Shown: in pieces, positions 12,040-24,325 of the stretch | Layout of the letters: every line of letters begins with the position of its first letter | Position numbering within the stretch: the stretch's first letter is position 1 | From: Steromphala cineraria | Lineage: Eukaryota; Mollusca; Gastropoda; Trochida; Trochidae | Reading direction: 5' to 3' | DNA: 64,000 nucleotides | Assembly (NCBI GenBank): GCA_916613615.1 | Contig: OU744736.1 | Location: forward strand, 16,813,724 to 16,877,723 | Program-made: the position numbers and the translations under genes | Notes under the pieces: model-generated | What the model was told of the DNA's origin: nothing | Seen by the model: only the letters and a program-made list of their open reading frames with translations | The model's database searches: none

Positions 12040-13545
12040 CATGTAATGCACTGAGATGTCCCCCGCTAACATTTAATCCGAAAGTGACCCTACCCCCATT
12101 ATGTACAAATTTCCATGGAAACCAGCAAAATAACAATTCAGAATAACCAAAGTAGCAAAAGGCACCACTCCCCCAGTAGCTCTAACCACATATCAAGTCT
12201 AGTAAAAATATTTTGAATAGTTTTTAAGCTAAAGTACGGAAACAGACCCTACCCCCCATATACACCTAGTTCAACTTGTTTCTATAGAAACCAGAAAAAT
12301 AATTCAGAATAACTAAAATGGAAAAAGGCACCACTCCACCACTAGGTCTTACCACATACCAAGTTTCGTAAAATCATATTAAATAGTTTTTGCGATATGG
12401 CCCGGAAATGGTCCTCACACCATATGTTCTAAGTTGAAACTGTTGCCATGGAAACCAGGAAAAATCATATAATTCAGAATGACCTAAATAGCAAAAGGCA
12501 CCACTCCACCACTAGGTCTAACCACATACCAAGTTTCGTAAAAAAATATTGAATACCTTTTGAGATATGGCTGGGAAACAGTCCCTACCCAAATATGCAC
12601 TAAGTACAAACTGTTTCCATGGAAACCAGGAAAATAAAACATTTAGAAAAACCAAAATAGCAAATGGCACCACTCTATCACTAGGTCTAAGCAAATACCA
12701 AGTTTAGTGAAAAAATATTGAACGGTTTTGGAGATTGAGGCCGGAAAAGGTTCCTACCCCCAATATGCACTAAGTTCAAAATGTTTCCATGAAAACCAGA
12801 AAAAATAAAAAATTCAGAATAACCAAAATAGCAAAAGGCACCACTCTATCACTAGGTCTAAGCACATACCAAGTTTAGTGAAAAAATATTGAACGGTTTT
12901 GGAGATTGAGGCCGGAAAAGGTTCCTACCCCCAATATGCACTAAGTTAAAATTGTTTCATTGGAAACCATAAAAAATAAAAAATTCAGAATAACCAAAAT
13001 AGCAAAAGGCACCACTCCATCACTAGGTCAAAGCACATACCAAGTTTCGTGAAAAAATATTGAGCGGTTTTTTAAATAGAGGCTGGAAAAGGTTCCTTGC
13101 CCCAATATGCACTAAGTTCAAATTGTTCCCATGGAAACCATAAAAAATAAAAAATTCAGAATAACCAAAATAGCAAAAGGCACCACTCCATCACTAGGTC
13201 TAAGCACATACCAAGTTTCGTGAAAAAATATTGAACGGTTTTTTAAATAGAGGCCGGAAAAGGTTCCTACCCCCAATATGCACTAAGTTCAAATTGTTCC
13301 CATGGAAACCAGAAAAAATAAAAAATTCAGAATAACCAAAATAGCAAAAGGCAGCACTCCATCACTAGGTCTAAGCACATACCAAGTTTCGTGAAAAAAT
13401 ATTGAACGGTTTTTGAGATATGGCCCGGAAAAGAAAGCATTTCGGAATCACGGAATCACGGAATCACGGAATCACGGAATCACGGACGGAGGTGAAAACA
13501 TTATGTCTCCCGAAAAATATTTCGGGGGACATAATAAAACAAACT
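12040..13545. mobile_element. Tandem-cored non-autonomous transposon (Helentron/HINE-like or similar)
   Basis: Eight direct units of about 166-171 bp, each with GGCACCACTCCATCACTAGG and CATACCAAGTTTCGTGAAAA; the last five or so are most alike, so the array grew from the right. The core is bracketed by a 10-bp inverted pair, ATGTCCCCCG at 12056-12065 and CGGGGGACAT at 13523-13532. The right end holds an 8-bp microsatellite (GGAATCAC five times, 13443-13482) and a terminal hairpin TCTCCCGAAA/TTTCGGGGGA. Similar elements with GGACGGA and a 'gtccc' hairpin are common in molluscs. No ORF. Superfamily assignment is inference. Confidence 0.7.
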
Positions 13546-13725
13546 TGCAAGTTATGAACTCTGAGATTTCAGTTCACAACAAGGAAGATACTGATTTTTA
13601 ACTTCAATTAGAAACATTCATCCCATTTAGAGTGAAGTCCTTCTAAAGACTTAGTCAGACAGTTGGGAGAGATAATGTAACATACAGGCACCATTCATTC
13701 CTATATCACCTTTGTTCTTCTAACT

Positions 13726-13885
13726 GGGAACAAACTTAACCCTTATAGTTTCTCTAAAGTCAATACTTAGATATTGTTCAAAATCTAATATTTACACAAA
13801 GAAATGGGAACAAAATTAACCCTTACAGTTTCTCTAAAGAAAAAACTTAGATATTGTTCAAAATGTAACATTTACACAAAGAAAT
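13726..13885. repeat. 80-bp tandem duplication
   Basis: Two copies (13726-13805, 13806-13885) beginning GGGAACAAA and ending ATTTACACAAAGAAA, differing at only a few positions. Confidence 0.85.
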
Positions 13886-14547
13886 AATACAGAATCAAAC
13901 AATGCTTACCACAAAGAAGAAATATGAAGTAAAAGTTTTACAATCTCTCCAACTTAAAGCAGCCTCAGCGTATAGATAAATACCTACGTAACAAACTTCC
14001 ATCATCACCAAGTTGCAAGGAGCGGCAGGTTGAAGACAAGAATGAGGATGAAACGTCACGAAATGATTAAAATAAACAACCTCATTTCAAATACACCAAG
14101 AAGTTATCTGCTCTACATGTCAAAGGCTAAACACGCTTTTTATATAGATAGGAAAATTGCAAAGAGGTTAAGCCGATACCTTGATAAACTTGTTCCAAAT
14201 CATTTCACACTACCTGATAAGTTAGAAAGGATACAAAATATTTAACAACTCAAAATGAGTTGGGTTCAGTTTCACAATTAAACATTCTTTATGTCAATGA
14301 AATTGAATACTTTCAACACAGTGCTGCTTTTAGACTCCCAATGGCTTCGTAGACTCTTCTCATAGTATTGTGATATGTCATCAGGTTAATGATGACAATT
14401 TTATCATGTTAAAGAATTGTGATGATATTGGGGGATCTTATATTTTACACTCAAGCTATTATGAGAGTGTTATCTCTATCAATAAGTTAAGTGTGCATTT
14501 CTTAGGCTTATTCTTAAACACTTACCGGTAAGCTTAATTCCTTTTAA

Positions 14548-14892
14548 AGGGGCAGTAGCAAGTTGTAAGGGGGAATATAAGGTGATGTCAGGAAAATTAA
14601 AATAAATGATTACAATTGAAAGACAATGTATTTAAACGAAATGAAGCAGTAAAAAATCAAATACATAATGTAAAGTTCAGCCATGTGATTTCTTTTTCTT
14701 ACAGAAATAGAATTAAAGGTGTTCACATTAAAATGGCAGGCAATGAACTTTATGTGAATTTGTTCTCTGACTATGGATGATTGGTTTGTGTAATGAAATT
14801 ATTGACACTATCAAAATGCATTTAGCATTGACTGACAATTATCAGTGAAAAATTGTACATATAAAATTTTCAAAAAACGTGCTACTGCCCCT
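14548..14892. mobile_element. piggyBac-like MITE (family X), complete
   Basis: TTAA at 14544-14547 and 14893-14896 flank inverted termini AGGGGCAGTAGCA and TGCTACTGCCCCT. TTAA target sites with short TIRs are characteristic of piggyBac elements. 345 bp and no ORF. A left-end relative lies at 40300 and a right-end fragment at 47841. Confidence 0.8.
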
Positions 14893-16397
14893 TTAAAGTA
14901 AGAACAGTAAAATATTTCTCATTACTACACAACAAGGCAGCTCACACATGACGATCTCATATAAAAGAAAAACTTTACCAAATCTTAAGAACTAAGAATT
15001 TTTAAAAATTAGATATAATCAGCAACAATTTTGTTGACTCTTGCGGCAACCATGCAACCAATCCTACCAAATGACACACAAGTATATTTTAAGGGAGAAG
15101 ATCATGATTTCATGAAAAGTACACATTCCTCCGTATCCATGGTAATCCCTCCATTGTGACAGCTCTTTAGTCATATCAAGTGTCTCTCTTAACTCGTGAC
15201 AAAACACTTACTTGGTAAGTCAAACCCCCTTCATTCATGAGGGGAGAAAGATATCTGGCGGACATTCTGTGTATTTTTTTTACCTGATGTATTAGATTCT
15301 GACAGTTAGAAATTACATTCCTACAATGTTAATCATCTGCATGACATCCCTAGGATTAGGATTTAATAATGATCAGAAAATAATCTTATTAAAAAGAAAG
15401 CATCTTAAAATATTTATATTATTTGAGGCATTTATCAAGTAAACTTGTAAAATTGTTAGTAATAAAGAAATCTGATTATCTTATATTGATTATAAATTGT
15501 TATTAATTAATTATAAAACCTTGGCATTATTTTAACAATTCATTTGGTCATGATCAACATGTTTTCTGGACAAATTGTCAATAATTAAATCATCATATTT
15601 TCCTTGAATAAAAATATTCGTTCATCTAATTATTCAACCTAAATTAGCCAAGAAATTCCTTGTTTACCTGACAAAAGGTAAATAGGATTCCATTGTTATC
15701 TACCTGTGGGAATGCATTGTTTACCTGCCTCAACACAAAGGGCGTGGCCCAGGTGTGTTTGTTCTCCTATCAGTACTTCACAACTACACAGATAAGGGTG
15801 ACATTATGAATCATCGGTAGATATAACTGGTAGATATAGGTATTTATCATACCTACTCATGTTAATTCACTCCTCAATTACCTTTTATGGAATTCTAATG
15901 ATCCTGTGTTGAAATACCTGTAAAGTGTTGTAAATGACCTTATTGAGTGTTGGTAATGGGTGACATTGATAGCACTGAAAGAGATAAAATAATGCGCAAA
16001 TGGTGTCACAAGACACCAAACTCCTGATCTAATGTTTGATAGAGTAGATGATTAAGAGAGGAAAAGTTAGTCATGTAAAGGTAGTAACATACATGAACTT
16101 TTAAGGGTGTTTCAAAGCTCACATTCGATTAGATATGAAATGTACTATTCAAACATTAGAACATAGTCATATACACTCTTTGGAAAGAATAGAAATATAG
16201 GAATATTCTTTGACGTGAATATTTTATGTAGATCTAGCTAAGTCTATATTTTCAGGGGTATTTAAGGGACATTAGAACAGAAGTGGGGGAACAAAGGTTA
16301 TAATTTGAAAAGGAAAAAGCTTTGGATATCAAACCATATCATCAAATTATTTCATAATTAGAGAGCCACTTAATCTTAACCAAATGTCCACATAAAC

Positions 16398-16701
16398 GAT
16401 ACATGGTCTACCATAATACCTTGCCTCTCCCATTATATAATTTTTTAAACTTATTCATTTAAAAAAAATACTATCATGCTTGTTGATATATTGCAAATGA
16501 TCAAATCATATATTATATCTTAAATATTGTCAAGAAATAGTGCCAAAATGATACATGGTCTACCATAATACCTTGCCTCTCCCATTATATAATTTTTAAA
16601 ACTTATTCATTTAAAAAAAATACTATCATGCTTGTTATTATATTGCAAATGATCAAATCATATATTATATCTTAAATATTGTCAAGAAATAGTGCCAAAA
16701 T
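16398..16701. repeat. Recent 152-bp tandem duplication
   Basis: Two adjacent copies (16398-16549 and 16550-16701) starting GATACATGGTCTACCATAAT and ending AATAGTGCCAAAAT, almost identical (small changes in the T/A run and GTTGATAT versus GTTATTAT). The high identity implies a young event, or an assembly artefact. Confidence 0.9.
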
Positions 16702-18178
16702 TCAAAATTGCAAACATCAACTACAATTCCTACCCTTCCAGTAAACAGAGCCATAATACAGGCCATATTTCTCACATGTGGTTGAAATACTATGACCGGA
16801 ATTGATAAATTCTAGTTCAACTCAGACCCAATGTTGGTAGTCGACCAACGTAAATGTCCTTCACAACATCATGCAGATTGTGCAATCTTCATGGTATCAA
16901 ATATGAAGAATACTTTCAATCTTTCATAGGAGCTGAATTTGCTTTGAAGAATAAAATGGACAATCAGATGAAATTATTTTTTGGGAAATGAAATTTAAGC
17001 AAGTATTAGAATATTATCAATTTCCTCGAAAATAACAATCTGATCAGTAATTTTCAAATAAAATGGATGAAATTATTTTCTAAAAGCAAGGTAAAATACC
17101 TTTAATCTCCATAAAAATTCCTTCGTTAAAATTTTGAATGAGGGACTGGAGAGGACATATTTTTATATTTTACATTGAACATTTTTATCATGTTTATTCA
17201 AATCCTAAAACAAAACTCTGAACTTTATTGTTATTTTTTTTTTTTTCAAATACATTTACATTCACCTTTCAAAATTTCAGATAAGGTATCACAACTCATG
17301 CATTGGGTTGACATAAATCGTTGAAAATAGAACTTTTAAAAAAAACCCAGTTATCTCATTAGGCTAACTCATTTGACTTTTCAATAAAATTGTATATCAA
17401 AATTTTTGAGAGATTACTAAAACATTCACAGACATCTTTGATGCAGGAAACAACACCAGGTTAATTTATGATATTTGTTGCATTGTCCCTCATGGAATTA
17501 TTCCTTGAAATTTATATCAATTGTTAAAAACTCATGTTATGTTTTTATACAGCCTATCAGACCACTACATCATATCTTCACTTAATGTAGCTTTACCTAC
17601 CTATTATAGTTAACTTACTCATCCCACTCAAACACAAAATAAGATATTTCATATAAAATGTCAGCTAGTGACAATAACAATTAAGGCTTCATTATGTCAA
17701 AAAGGACACTAGCGTAATTGTATAGCCTATCCTACCAAGGGTGATTCATCTTATCTTAATTCACCTTATGTAGCCTTACCTTCTTATCATAATATAGTCA
17801 CTCATCACACTCAAAAACATAATTGAAAATGATGATATTTTTAAATAAAAGGTCAGCAACTCACATTAAGAAGCCTACATGATGTCACAAAGGTGACACT
17901 TCTCTTTGTTGTGGGTGCAATCCTTGAACTCTAAAACAGCTGACTAGCAAACTCTGACATAATGAGACCAACCACAAACACTTCCTACATAACACTGCTA
18001 GCTAGGTCAATAAACACCTTATCTCATACCTATATCACTCTCATACATGCTTTATCTTATCTAGCTGTTTTCCTAGGTTTGTGTTTAGGACTGAACATTA
18101 CAATGAAATATTCACTCTCGACTGTCCTTGAGGCCTCTTTAAACAATGTTAAACAATATATATAAAAACAAGATTTGT

Positions 18179-18496
18179 GAGGTGAGGTGAGGTGATATGG
18201 GGTTTAACACAGCTTACAAGAGTATCTCAATTATATGGTGGCTGATAGTATTATTTCAGGGAGAAAGCCAGCAACACCATTGTGGCCATGCATTGTGGTG
18301 AAACCTGCGAGCATCGGCAGGAACAAGCGAACCATGGGTGGTAATGCACTGAAATTCAGTGTAGTATTGCACCCAAACCTGACTGCGTAGAACAGTTCTC
18401 TTCTGCAGACAAAGATGCCGAGCCCCTGGTGGGATTCGAACCATGGACCTCTTGATCCGAAGCCAAATGCGCTAACCACTGCGCTACCCCGCCCCC
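18179..18496 (-). mobile_element. Full-length tRNA-Arg-headed SINE with target-site duplication
   Basis: On the minus strand the 5' head is tRNA-like: GGGGTAGCGCAGTGGTTAGC (A box), an anticodon loop CTTCGGA (TCG, Arg) and GGTTCGAATCCCACC (B box). The body ends in the AACCCCATATCACCTCACC tail. An 11-bp direct repeat ACAAGATTTGT flanks it at 18168-18178 and 18497-18507. It is a SINE, not a working tRNA: the acceptor stem does not close properly. Partial copies are at 28919 and 47643. Confidence 0.88.
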
Positions 18497-18825
18497 ACAA
18501 GATTTGTAATTCAGACTGAGAGATGAAAATTTTTATTGATTTACAGAATCTACTGGCATACATTTTTGAAGAAAAAAGCTACCCATATTTACCAAAAATA
18601 ATAAATGTGATTTTTATATTCATATCTCTACCTATTTTGCATACCTAAAGTGGTTCAGAAAACATTTCAACTACACGAGAGCACGAGAGCTTTTTTTTCT
18701 TTCTTTATGCTTTGTCCACCTGCCATATGCAATGTTGCAAAAAAATTCTACATCGTCAGGAATTTTGTCTGGATAAAATATTGTTAAACAAAGTGCCATA
18801 TTGTTTTTAACAGCCTATACATTAA

Positions 18826-18915
18826 TGAAGAGGGATATATGGAAGACAACTTCTTTATTCATGGTATATTTCATGTTTCGACACAGGCTCTTGTGGGGTT
18901 TTCGAGCAGAGGTAA
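18826..18915. mobile_element. Diverged fragment of the 39.2-kb repeat family
   Basis: GGATATATGGAAGACAACTT, TTCTTTATTCATGG and ATGTTTCGACACAGGCTCTT with a TTTTCGAGCAGAG end; the stem is partly degraded. Confidence 0.4.
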
Positions 18916-19014
18916 TGAGTAGTAACGTATTAGCAAATATATAAATACATAGTACAATATATGCTCATGTACATAAACAAACTATTTCGTCTCAATATTG
19001 TAAGCACTCTACAT

Positions 19015-19090
19015 AGGATTGAGTGAGTTACTGTTTTACGCCACTTTGGCAATATTTCAGCCATTAGCGTCATGCTGTAAATAGGAGAGG
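19015..19090. mobile_element. Fragment of 'gagtgagtt...ttacgcc' SINE-like repeat
   Basis: GAGTGAGTTACTGTTTTACG, then CAATATTTCAGCCATTAGCG and CTGTAAATAGGAG, as in a repeat I know from gastropod genomes. The minus-strand relative is at 44664-44730. Confidence 0.55.
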
Positions 19091-19840
19091 GTTTCACTAC
19101 ATAGATTACTTGTACTCAATCCTTTCTTTTGAATAAATATGTTTAAATCAAATCAATCAATATATATAGAACTGTAGTCATTAGTATATCACTTTGGTCA
19201 ATTTTCAATAATTGATGTTGAATTTTTTCACATACTTCCATGACAAGAATACAAAATGTCTCCAAACCCTGTCAAATGATCAAGACAGAAGAGCATTACA
19301 CTGAAGTACCATAACTCTTCACATCCTCCTGTCAGCAGACACTCAGGTAAGAATAGCCACTCAAGATTTTAAAATGACGATAAATATTTACCATCTTAAC
19401 CCTAATGAATCTGACAAACTCCTTTGACTTACATAACAAGCCTGGACAAACTTCCCCATGACCCATTGCATCATCGCTGCACAAACATCGAGGAGAAACA
19501 TGCTTCATAAGTCAACAGAGTCAACTTCTCTGTAAATATCCCTTACCTCAACAAATTAGCATCACCCCTTTAAGAACTGAATAACAATGTTTGGTTTCTT
19601 AAGTGGACCAACTTGACTTTGAACCTTGTAAGCATTTATTTTCCTAAATGATCATTATCTTTCTACTGGTTTAAACAGCTGCAAAATGACATGTTAATTT
19701 GACCTTCCAACTGCAAATTTCTTCAAATTAGTTTGGTGTCTTTTTCCCAATCTTTAAAATTAACCTATCTCAGTTCTTTGTTAAAAAAGTTCTAACCAAT
19801 TTGAATGTTATCTAATTGACTGAAATCGCTCTCTAAAGTA

Positions 19841-20103
19841 AATTGACCAAAGTCAAACAAAGTTTGAAAACCAATGTTCTTCTAAATGAAATATTTCGAT
19901 CCCCAATAAACTATACCATCTCCAAACCTACACAGATAATTATTTCTAAAACATCTGACATCCAAAATACCATATTGACCAATAGTCAAACAAAGTATGA
20001 AACCAGTGTTTTTCTTAATGAAATATTTCCCCAATAAACTTTACCATCACCAAACCAAAACAGACAAAATCTCAAAAACATCTGATATAACAAACACCAA
20101 ATT
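19841..20103. repeat. 130-bp tandem duplication
   Basis: Two units start ATTGACC...AGTCAAACAAAGT(A/T)TGAAA and contain AATGAAATATTTC, CCCCAATAAACT and AACATCTGA; a third start (ATTGACCACAAGTCAAA) follows at 20101. The short open frames here are products of the repeat. Confidence 0.8.
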
Positions 20104-20969
20104 GACCACAAGTCAAATATCAGACTATCAGAAATACAGCGCTCCTCCCTCTAACATTAGACAAAATGTCTGCCATTTGCTTGCGGATACTTTGATTTCT
20201 CTAGCATAGAAGTGAATCCTCCATCATCCTGCTATAACATCAGAGTGGCTTAAGGACTCGAGACTACACCCATCAGAACAAGTATTTGTCTATAGCTGCA
20301 TGAAGCCATGGGCGGGATACTATGCCATGAACAAATTACTCAGTGATGATAATATTGATATTTCATAATGCTGCTGGAAGGAACGAACCAATATCCATCT
20401 GGTGATATTTACTAATATTCCTGAATTATCATTCATATGACAATGGGTAATGCACAAAAGTTGAGTTTATGTTTATGAAAAAAAGGCAAGAAAGATTTAT
20501 AATTCATTCATTTAATTCTTCATGAATTTTTTAAATTAAAAGAAGGTAGTTTATATTTGTTTCTGAATACTCAACACTAAGGTCAAGATTTTTAACTTGT
20601 AAAGATTATCAAGATGAAATGTTAACAAAAGTTTATTTGGTCAAAATGACGAAAAAATATAATTTCAATTATAGCTTCAAGCAACAATACAGATCCTCCT
20701 ATTTCTTAACATTAACATAACACAGGTACATATCTAGAAGGCACTAACTGTATGCTATCCCAATCACTCACCCAGTGTTTACCGTTAGAGAAAAGCACAG
20801 ATTTGCTCCATCCATTAGTACACTTAATTAGTCCCCATTTCGGACACCCAGAGCTATGTCTGAACTCACCTGACACACTGGAGCTGTGCTAATTATCCCC
20901 AGGTGACCTTTCACTCAGAGAAATGCCAAGACTCTCAAATAAACCATTAATTAAGCACGGAGGACGTAC

Positions 20970-21102
20970 CTGGATACATGACAACTTTTTCCAGAAAGGT
21001 TACACCACATGTCTGGGGATAAGACGTCCTCCGAACACGCAAAATTTGAACACTGTTCATTCTTCGCCTTGAAGAATTTCTTCTCCGAAGTTCAAGTAGC
21101 AT
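20970..21102 (-). CDS. Candidate alternative first coding exon (21-kb N-terminus)
   Basis: An ATG in good context (ACA before it) opens 44 codons plus one base, ending at donor CCAG|GTACGT in phase 1. The frame is open for 17 further codons upstream of the ATG without another methionine. The product begins MLLELRRRNSSRRRMNSVQI and is strongly basic, with RRNS and RRTS, both matching the RRxS pattern of protein kinase A sites. It lies 3' of the 57-bp exon in transcription order, so it would skip that exon and join the exon ending at 464, which also starts in phase 1. The patch has more CpG than its surroundings (two GACGT words and CGCCTTG). It might instead be a chance open frame beside a chance donor. 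Confidence 0.4.
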
Positions 21103-21309
21103 TGTTGCAAAATTATTGTCAGATTGAAAATGAACTGAACGAAGTCCTGTCACATGCTACGTGACACTGTTTCACTGTTCACTTGACAGCTATTCCACAA
21201 GAGAGTACCCACCAAGGACAAACTGTCATAATTAAACTTACTTCACTTGGAATAAATTCAACCAAAATGACAGTTGCCAGTCTGCCAAAAGTTTTTACAA
21301 ACTGTTAAT

Positions 21310-21625
21310 AAGACAGGATAAAGAAGAGATCCCTGGGTCATCCAAATATGATGCTGTAAATTCTGGAGCCAATATCTGTCAATTTTGTTCAGCAATGACA
21401 GTAAGATTTGATGAAGTCAATATCAATCCTTGGCCTTCAAAATATGAATCCTTTAATTCTGGAGCCAAAGTGTGTCCAAATTCCTTCAGGTTTAGCAATA
21501 ACGGTAAATGAGACTTGATAAAGTAGAGATCCTTGAATCTGTCATTCCTGTGACCAAAGTGTGTCCGTTTTGTTCAGGAATAACAGTAAATGAGTCTGGA
21601 GAAGGTAGAGAACCTTGCTCCCTCC
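21310..21625. repeat. Degenerate tandem repeat, about 80-105 bp period
   Basis: Recurring GTAGAGATCCTTG, CTGGAGCCAAAGTGTGTCC and TTGTTCAG.AATAACAGTAAA words in three to four imperfect units. Confidence 0.55.
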
Positions 21626-22989
21626 CTGTATGATTAACAGGAAAATTTTGAGATTCTATCCATTGTGAGCCACACCTAGGTCTAAAGGGGCACCTGTTTG
21701 TTATTTGGAGTCGGACAATCAATGGGTTTACAGGCGGTGGGTCTAGAAGCTCAAGCTAAACAAAGGGACAGAGTTCCGACCAATACATGCGCCATGCACA
21801 CCATTGTAATGCATACTGCATGGTCATCGGATTAGTCACACATGTGCCTTCTGTTAGCATTGGGTGGGAGTATATGAAAATACTAAGCAAAACCATAAAT
21901 TTATTTGGATTCAAGCTTGATGTAATGTTTTCTGTAGACGGTTGAGGTTTTAAAGGATGTTTGAGGAGGAGAGATCAACTGTGGATTACAAACATGAGAC
22001 ATCAGCAAGTTGTGTGGAAGATCAATGACTTGAGGTGACATCCGTCGCGATGCGGCGGTTTGCAGACTGCTTTACTTAACCGACATTTATCATCGTTCTT
22101 TGTGCTGTCAGGTCTTAAATGTCCAAAAATGAAAAGTAAAGAAATGTAAAGTTATTATAAATCAATTTAATTCTTTTGGGCCATCATTGCACTCGATGCA
22201 TTATATTAATTTATCTATGAGGAAAGACATTCTCCTCCCTCGCTTCCACCCAGACTGTTTCAAAGTCTCTTACTTATTATTCCATTTCACACCTCTGACA
22301 TCTACCTGGTATAGCATGTAAAATTGAAGTGGCATTAAATTAACTTTGACCCTTTTATGTTTTATCATTTATGAACTTAACTCTTTAAAACAAAAATAAT
22401 TGTATCCTAATTCAGTAAATGATTTAATAATCCTTTTCACATAAAAATGAAAAATCTTTTGTTAAACTACTTTGAGTTGTCAATTGACAGCATTGTAAAA
22501 TTGGCTAGGGCTAGAGGCATACCTTGAATGAAACCAATTTAAATACTAAGAAACCATCAAGGCAAGTCTATTATCAGTGCTATCTGCATAAACAAATCTG
22601 AAAACAAAATAAAAAATTTCATCCTTTTCAATAATTAAAATATCCTTATTTACAAGCTAACTTCCAAACCACATAAGGAGCAAGCCTCCCAAATACATTA
22701 ACAAGCATCAACATAGCAATTAACATTAAAATCATCCCAGGTTATTCTCCATTTTGATGAGAAACAGTTTAAAGAGACTCAAACCAGTCTATCTGCCACT
22801 CACATCTGAATTAAAGATAAACATTCGTTCTAACAGTTTCAAATTACTGCAATCTCCATGGCACATGTGGAATACCTTGAAGCTCGTTAGTGACCTCCAG
22901 ATTGGACAGGTAGACGGGACAGGTGTTTCACACCTTACTGTCCAATGAAAAACCTCTAAATCTGCTACTGTATATTACCCTGGCAGAGA

Positions 22990-23110
22990 GGCAGAGAGGC
23001 AGTCATGACTGCCATATGGCAATGTCAATCAACAAAATTTTAATGACTTCTCAGTTCTCAGTTTGTGATTAACTGTAAACTGCATCAAGGGACCTTTAAT
23101 GAGTTCACTG
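22990..23110. repeat. Left member of a duplication flanking the 415-bp element
   Basis: ATATGGCAATGTCAATCAAC...TTTAATGACTTCTCAG is repeated at 23790-23895 on the other side of the transposon. Confidence 0.6.
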
Positions 23111-23342
23111 TAATATTCAACTGGCTTTGAATGTAAGCCTACTTATATCTTTGTCATTTTTGCATCCAATATATTCTTACTTTGAGTCATTAATTATTGT
23201 AATCAACTCATTCTGTTACCTCTTGTAAAGATATCATACCTTTCCTTACCTTACTAGAATGTTAAGGAAATTTCATTTTGAAAAATAGGTTTTTGATTAT
23301 AGATTGTCCTTATAAACCTTAACAAATTGTTAACATACTCTA

Positions 23343-23757
23343 CTGTAATTTCTCTATTAATTAGACCCTCAAATTTTCAAAAGATTTTCTGAAAATGTCT
23401 TAGGTTGAACTATTTTTCGATTTTGATCGCTCATTGGCCACCATGGTTAAAATGTTAGATAAATAAGAAGAACATGTGTAATTTAAATGCATAGGTTTTA
23501 TTGATGCATGAGCACATAATAATTGAAATGTCTTCATTATGAAGATATTTTGATTACTAAGGTCAAGATTACTACGCTTTGTAATTTATTTTTGTTTATC
23601 TAACAATGATTTTAAACAAGAGATGAATCATACAAGCATGAACTTTAATTACTTTTGGCACTTGGTTGAAATTTTAGAAGTGATTTGAATATGTGACCTC
23701 ACTAAAATATGATGTTGTTGAATTAGCAGAGATGTCAAATTAATAGAGAAATTACGG
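23343..23757. mobile_element. 415-bp non-autonomous TIR element (TA flanks), complete copy
   Basis: About 22-bp inverted termini: TGTAATTTCTCTATTAATT on the left and its complement AATTAATAGAGAAATTACGG on the right, flanked by TA. No coding potential. TA target duplication suggests the Tc1/mariner/pogo superfamily. A locally duplicated stretch flanks it (see 22990-23110 and 23790-23895). Confidence 0.75.
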
Positions 23758-23789
23758 TAGCTACTGCAGATTGGAATTGCAGAAGGACT

Positions 23790-23895
23790 GAATGCAGTTA
23801 CGACTGTTATATGGCAATGTCAATTAAATTTGAATGACTTCTCAGAATCATCAGTAATTATAAACTGTATGAAGGTAGTTTCATACAGTTCACAG
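23790..23895. repeat. Right member of a duplication flanking the 415-bp element
   Basis: ATATGGCAATGTCAATTAAA...TTGAATGACTTCTCAG matches 22990-23110 at about 800-bp spacing. Confidence 0.6.
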
Positions 23896-23920
23896 ATCCA
23901 CCACTGGCTTAGTATCGTGT

Positions 23921-24118
23921 ACTAATGTAGCTCAGTTAGTAGAGTGTCCGATCATTACCCTGGGTTTGATACCAAAAGAAGCTAAAAGATGGGAGTTGTT
24001 GCTGCGTTGCTTGAGGCTAAGCATTGTGAGGACAGAACGCTTGAACTGGTGCTGCACTGTGGCTGCCAGGTGCAAAATGCATAAAATGAATTTCCAATGC
24101 GGACAATAAAGAGTTCTT
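23921..24118 (+). mobile_element. tRNA-derived SINE (second family)
   Basis: A tRNA-like head, TGTAGCTCAGTTAGTAGAG (A box) with a degenerate B box (GGGTTTGATACC), is followed by GCTGCGTTGCTTGAGGCTAAG, a CTTGAACTGGTGCTGC block and a TGCGGACAATAAAGAG 3' end. I know similar SINEs from molluscs. I could not define target duplications. Confidence 0.75.
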
Positions 24119-24325
24119 ATAAATGATCATCTCTTTGATAACTTTACCTCACCCTAGCTGGGGTCAGGTTAACAATTGGGATATTTTGATGCCTCTTGAC
24201 TGACAACTGGTGTGTGTTGAGATGCTTATACCAATCTCACTTCATACACAAACATGTGCTCTAACAATGTAGATAATGTGCTTAATAAAATTAAAGAAAC
24301 ATTTCAAAGTAAAATCCAAACTTAC

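Larger units (their letters stand above)
13886..18167. other. Intron
   Basis: Contains the MITE at 14548 and the 152-bp duplication. The plus-strand open frame at 14030-14245 (71 codons) has no homology I recognise and no splice context; otherwise nothing is seen. Confidence 0.5.

Noticed and set aside
18397..18496. tRNA-Arg(TCG) gene
   Set aside because: A and B boxes are good, but the acceptor stem does not close and it continues into a SINE body with flanking target duplications.
18231..18563. 110-codon minus-strand open frame
   Set aside because: Lies almost wholly within the tRNA-headed SINE; the frame is a by-product of the repeat.
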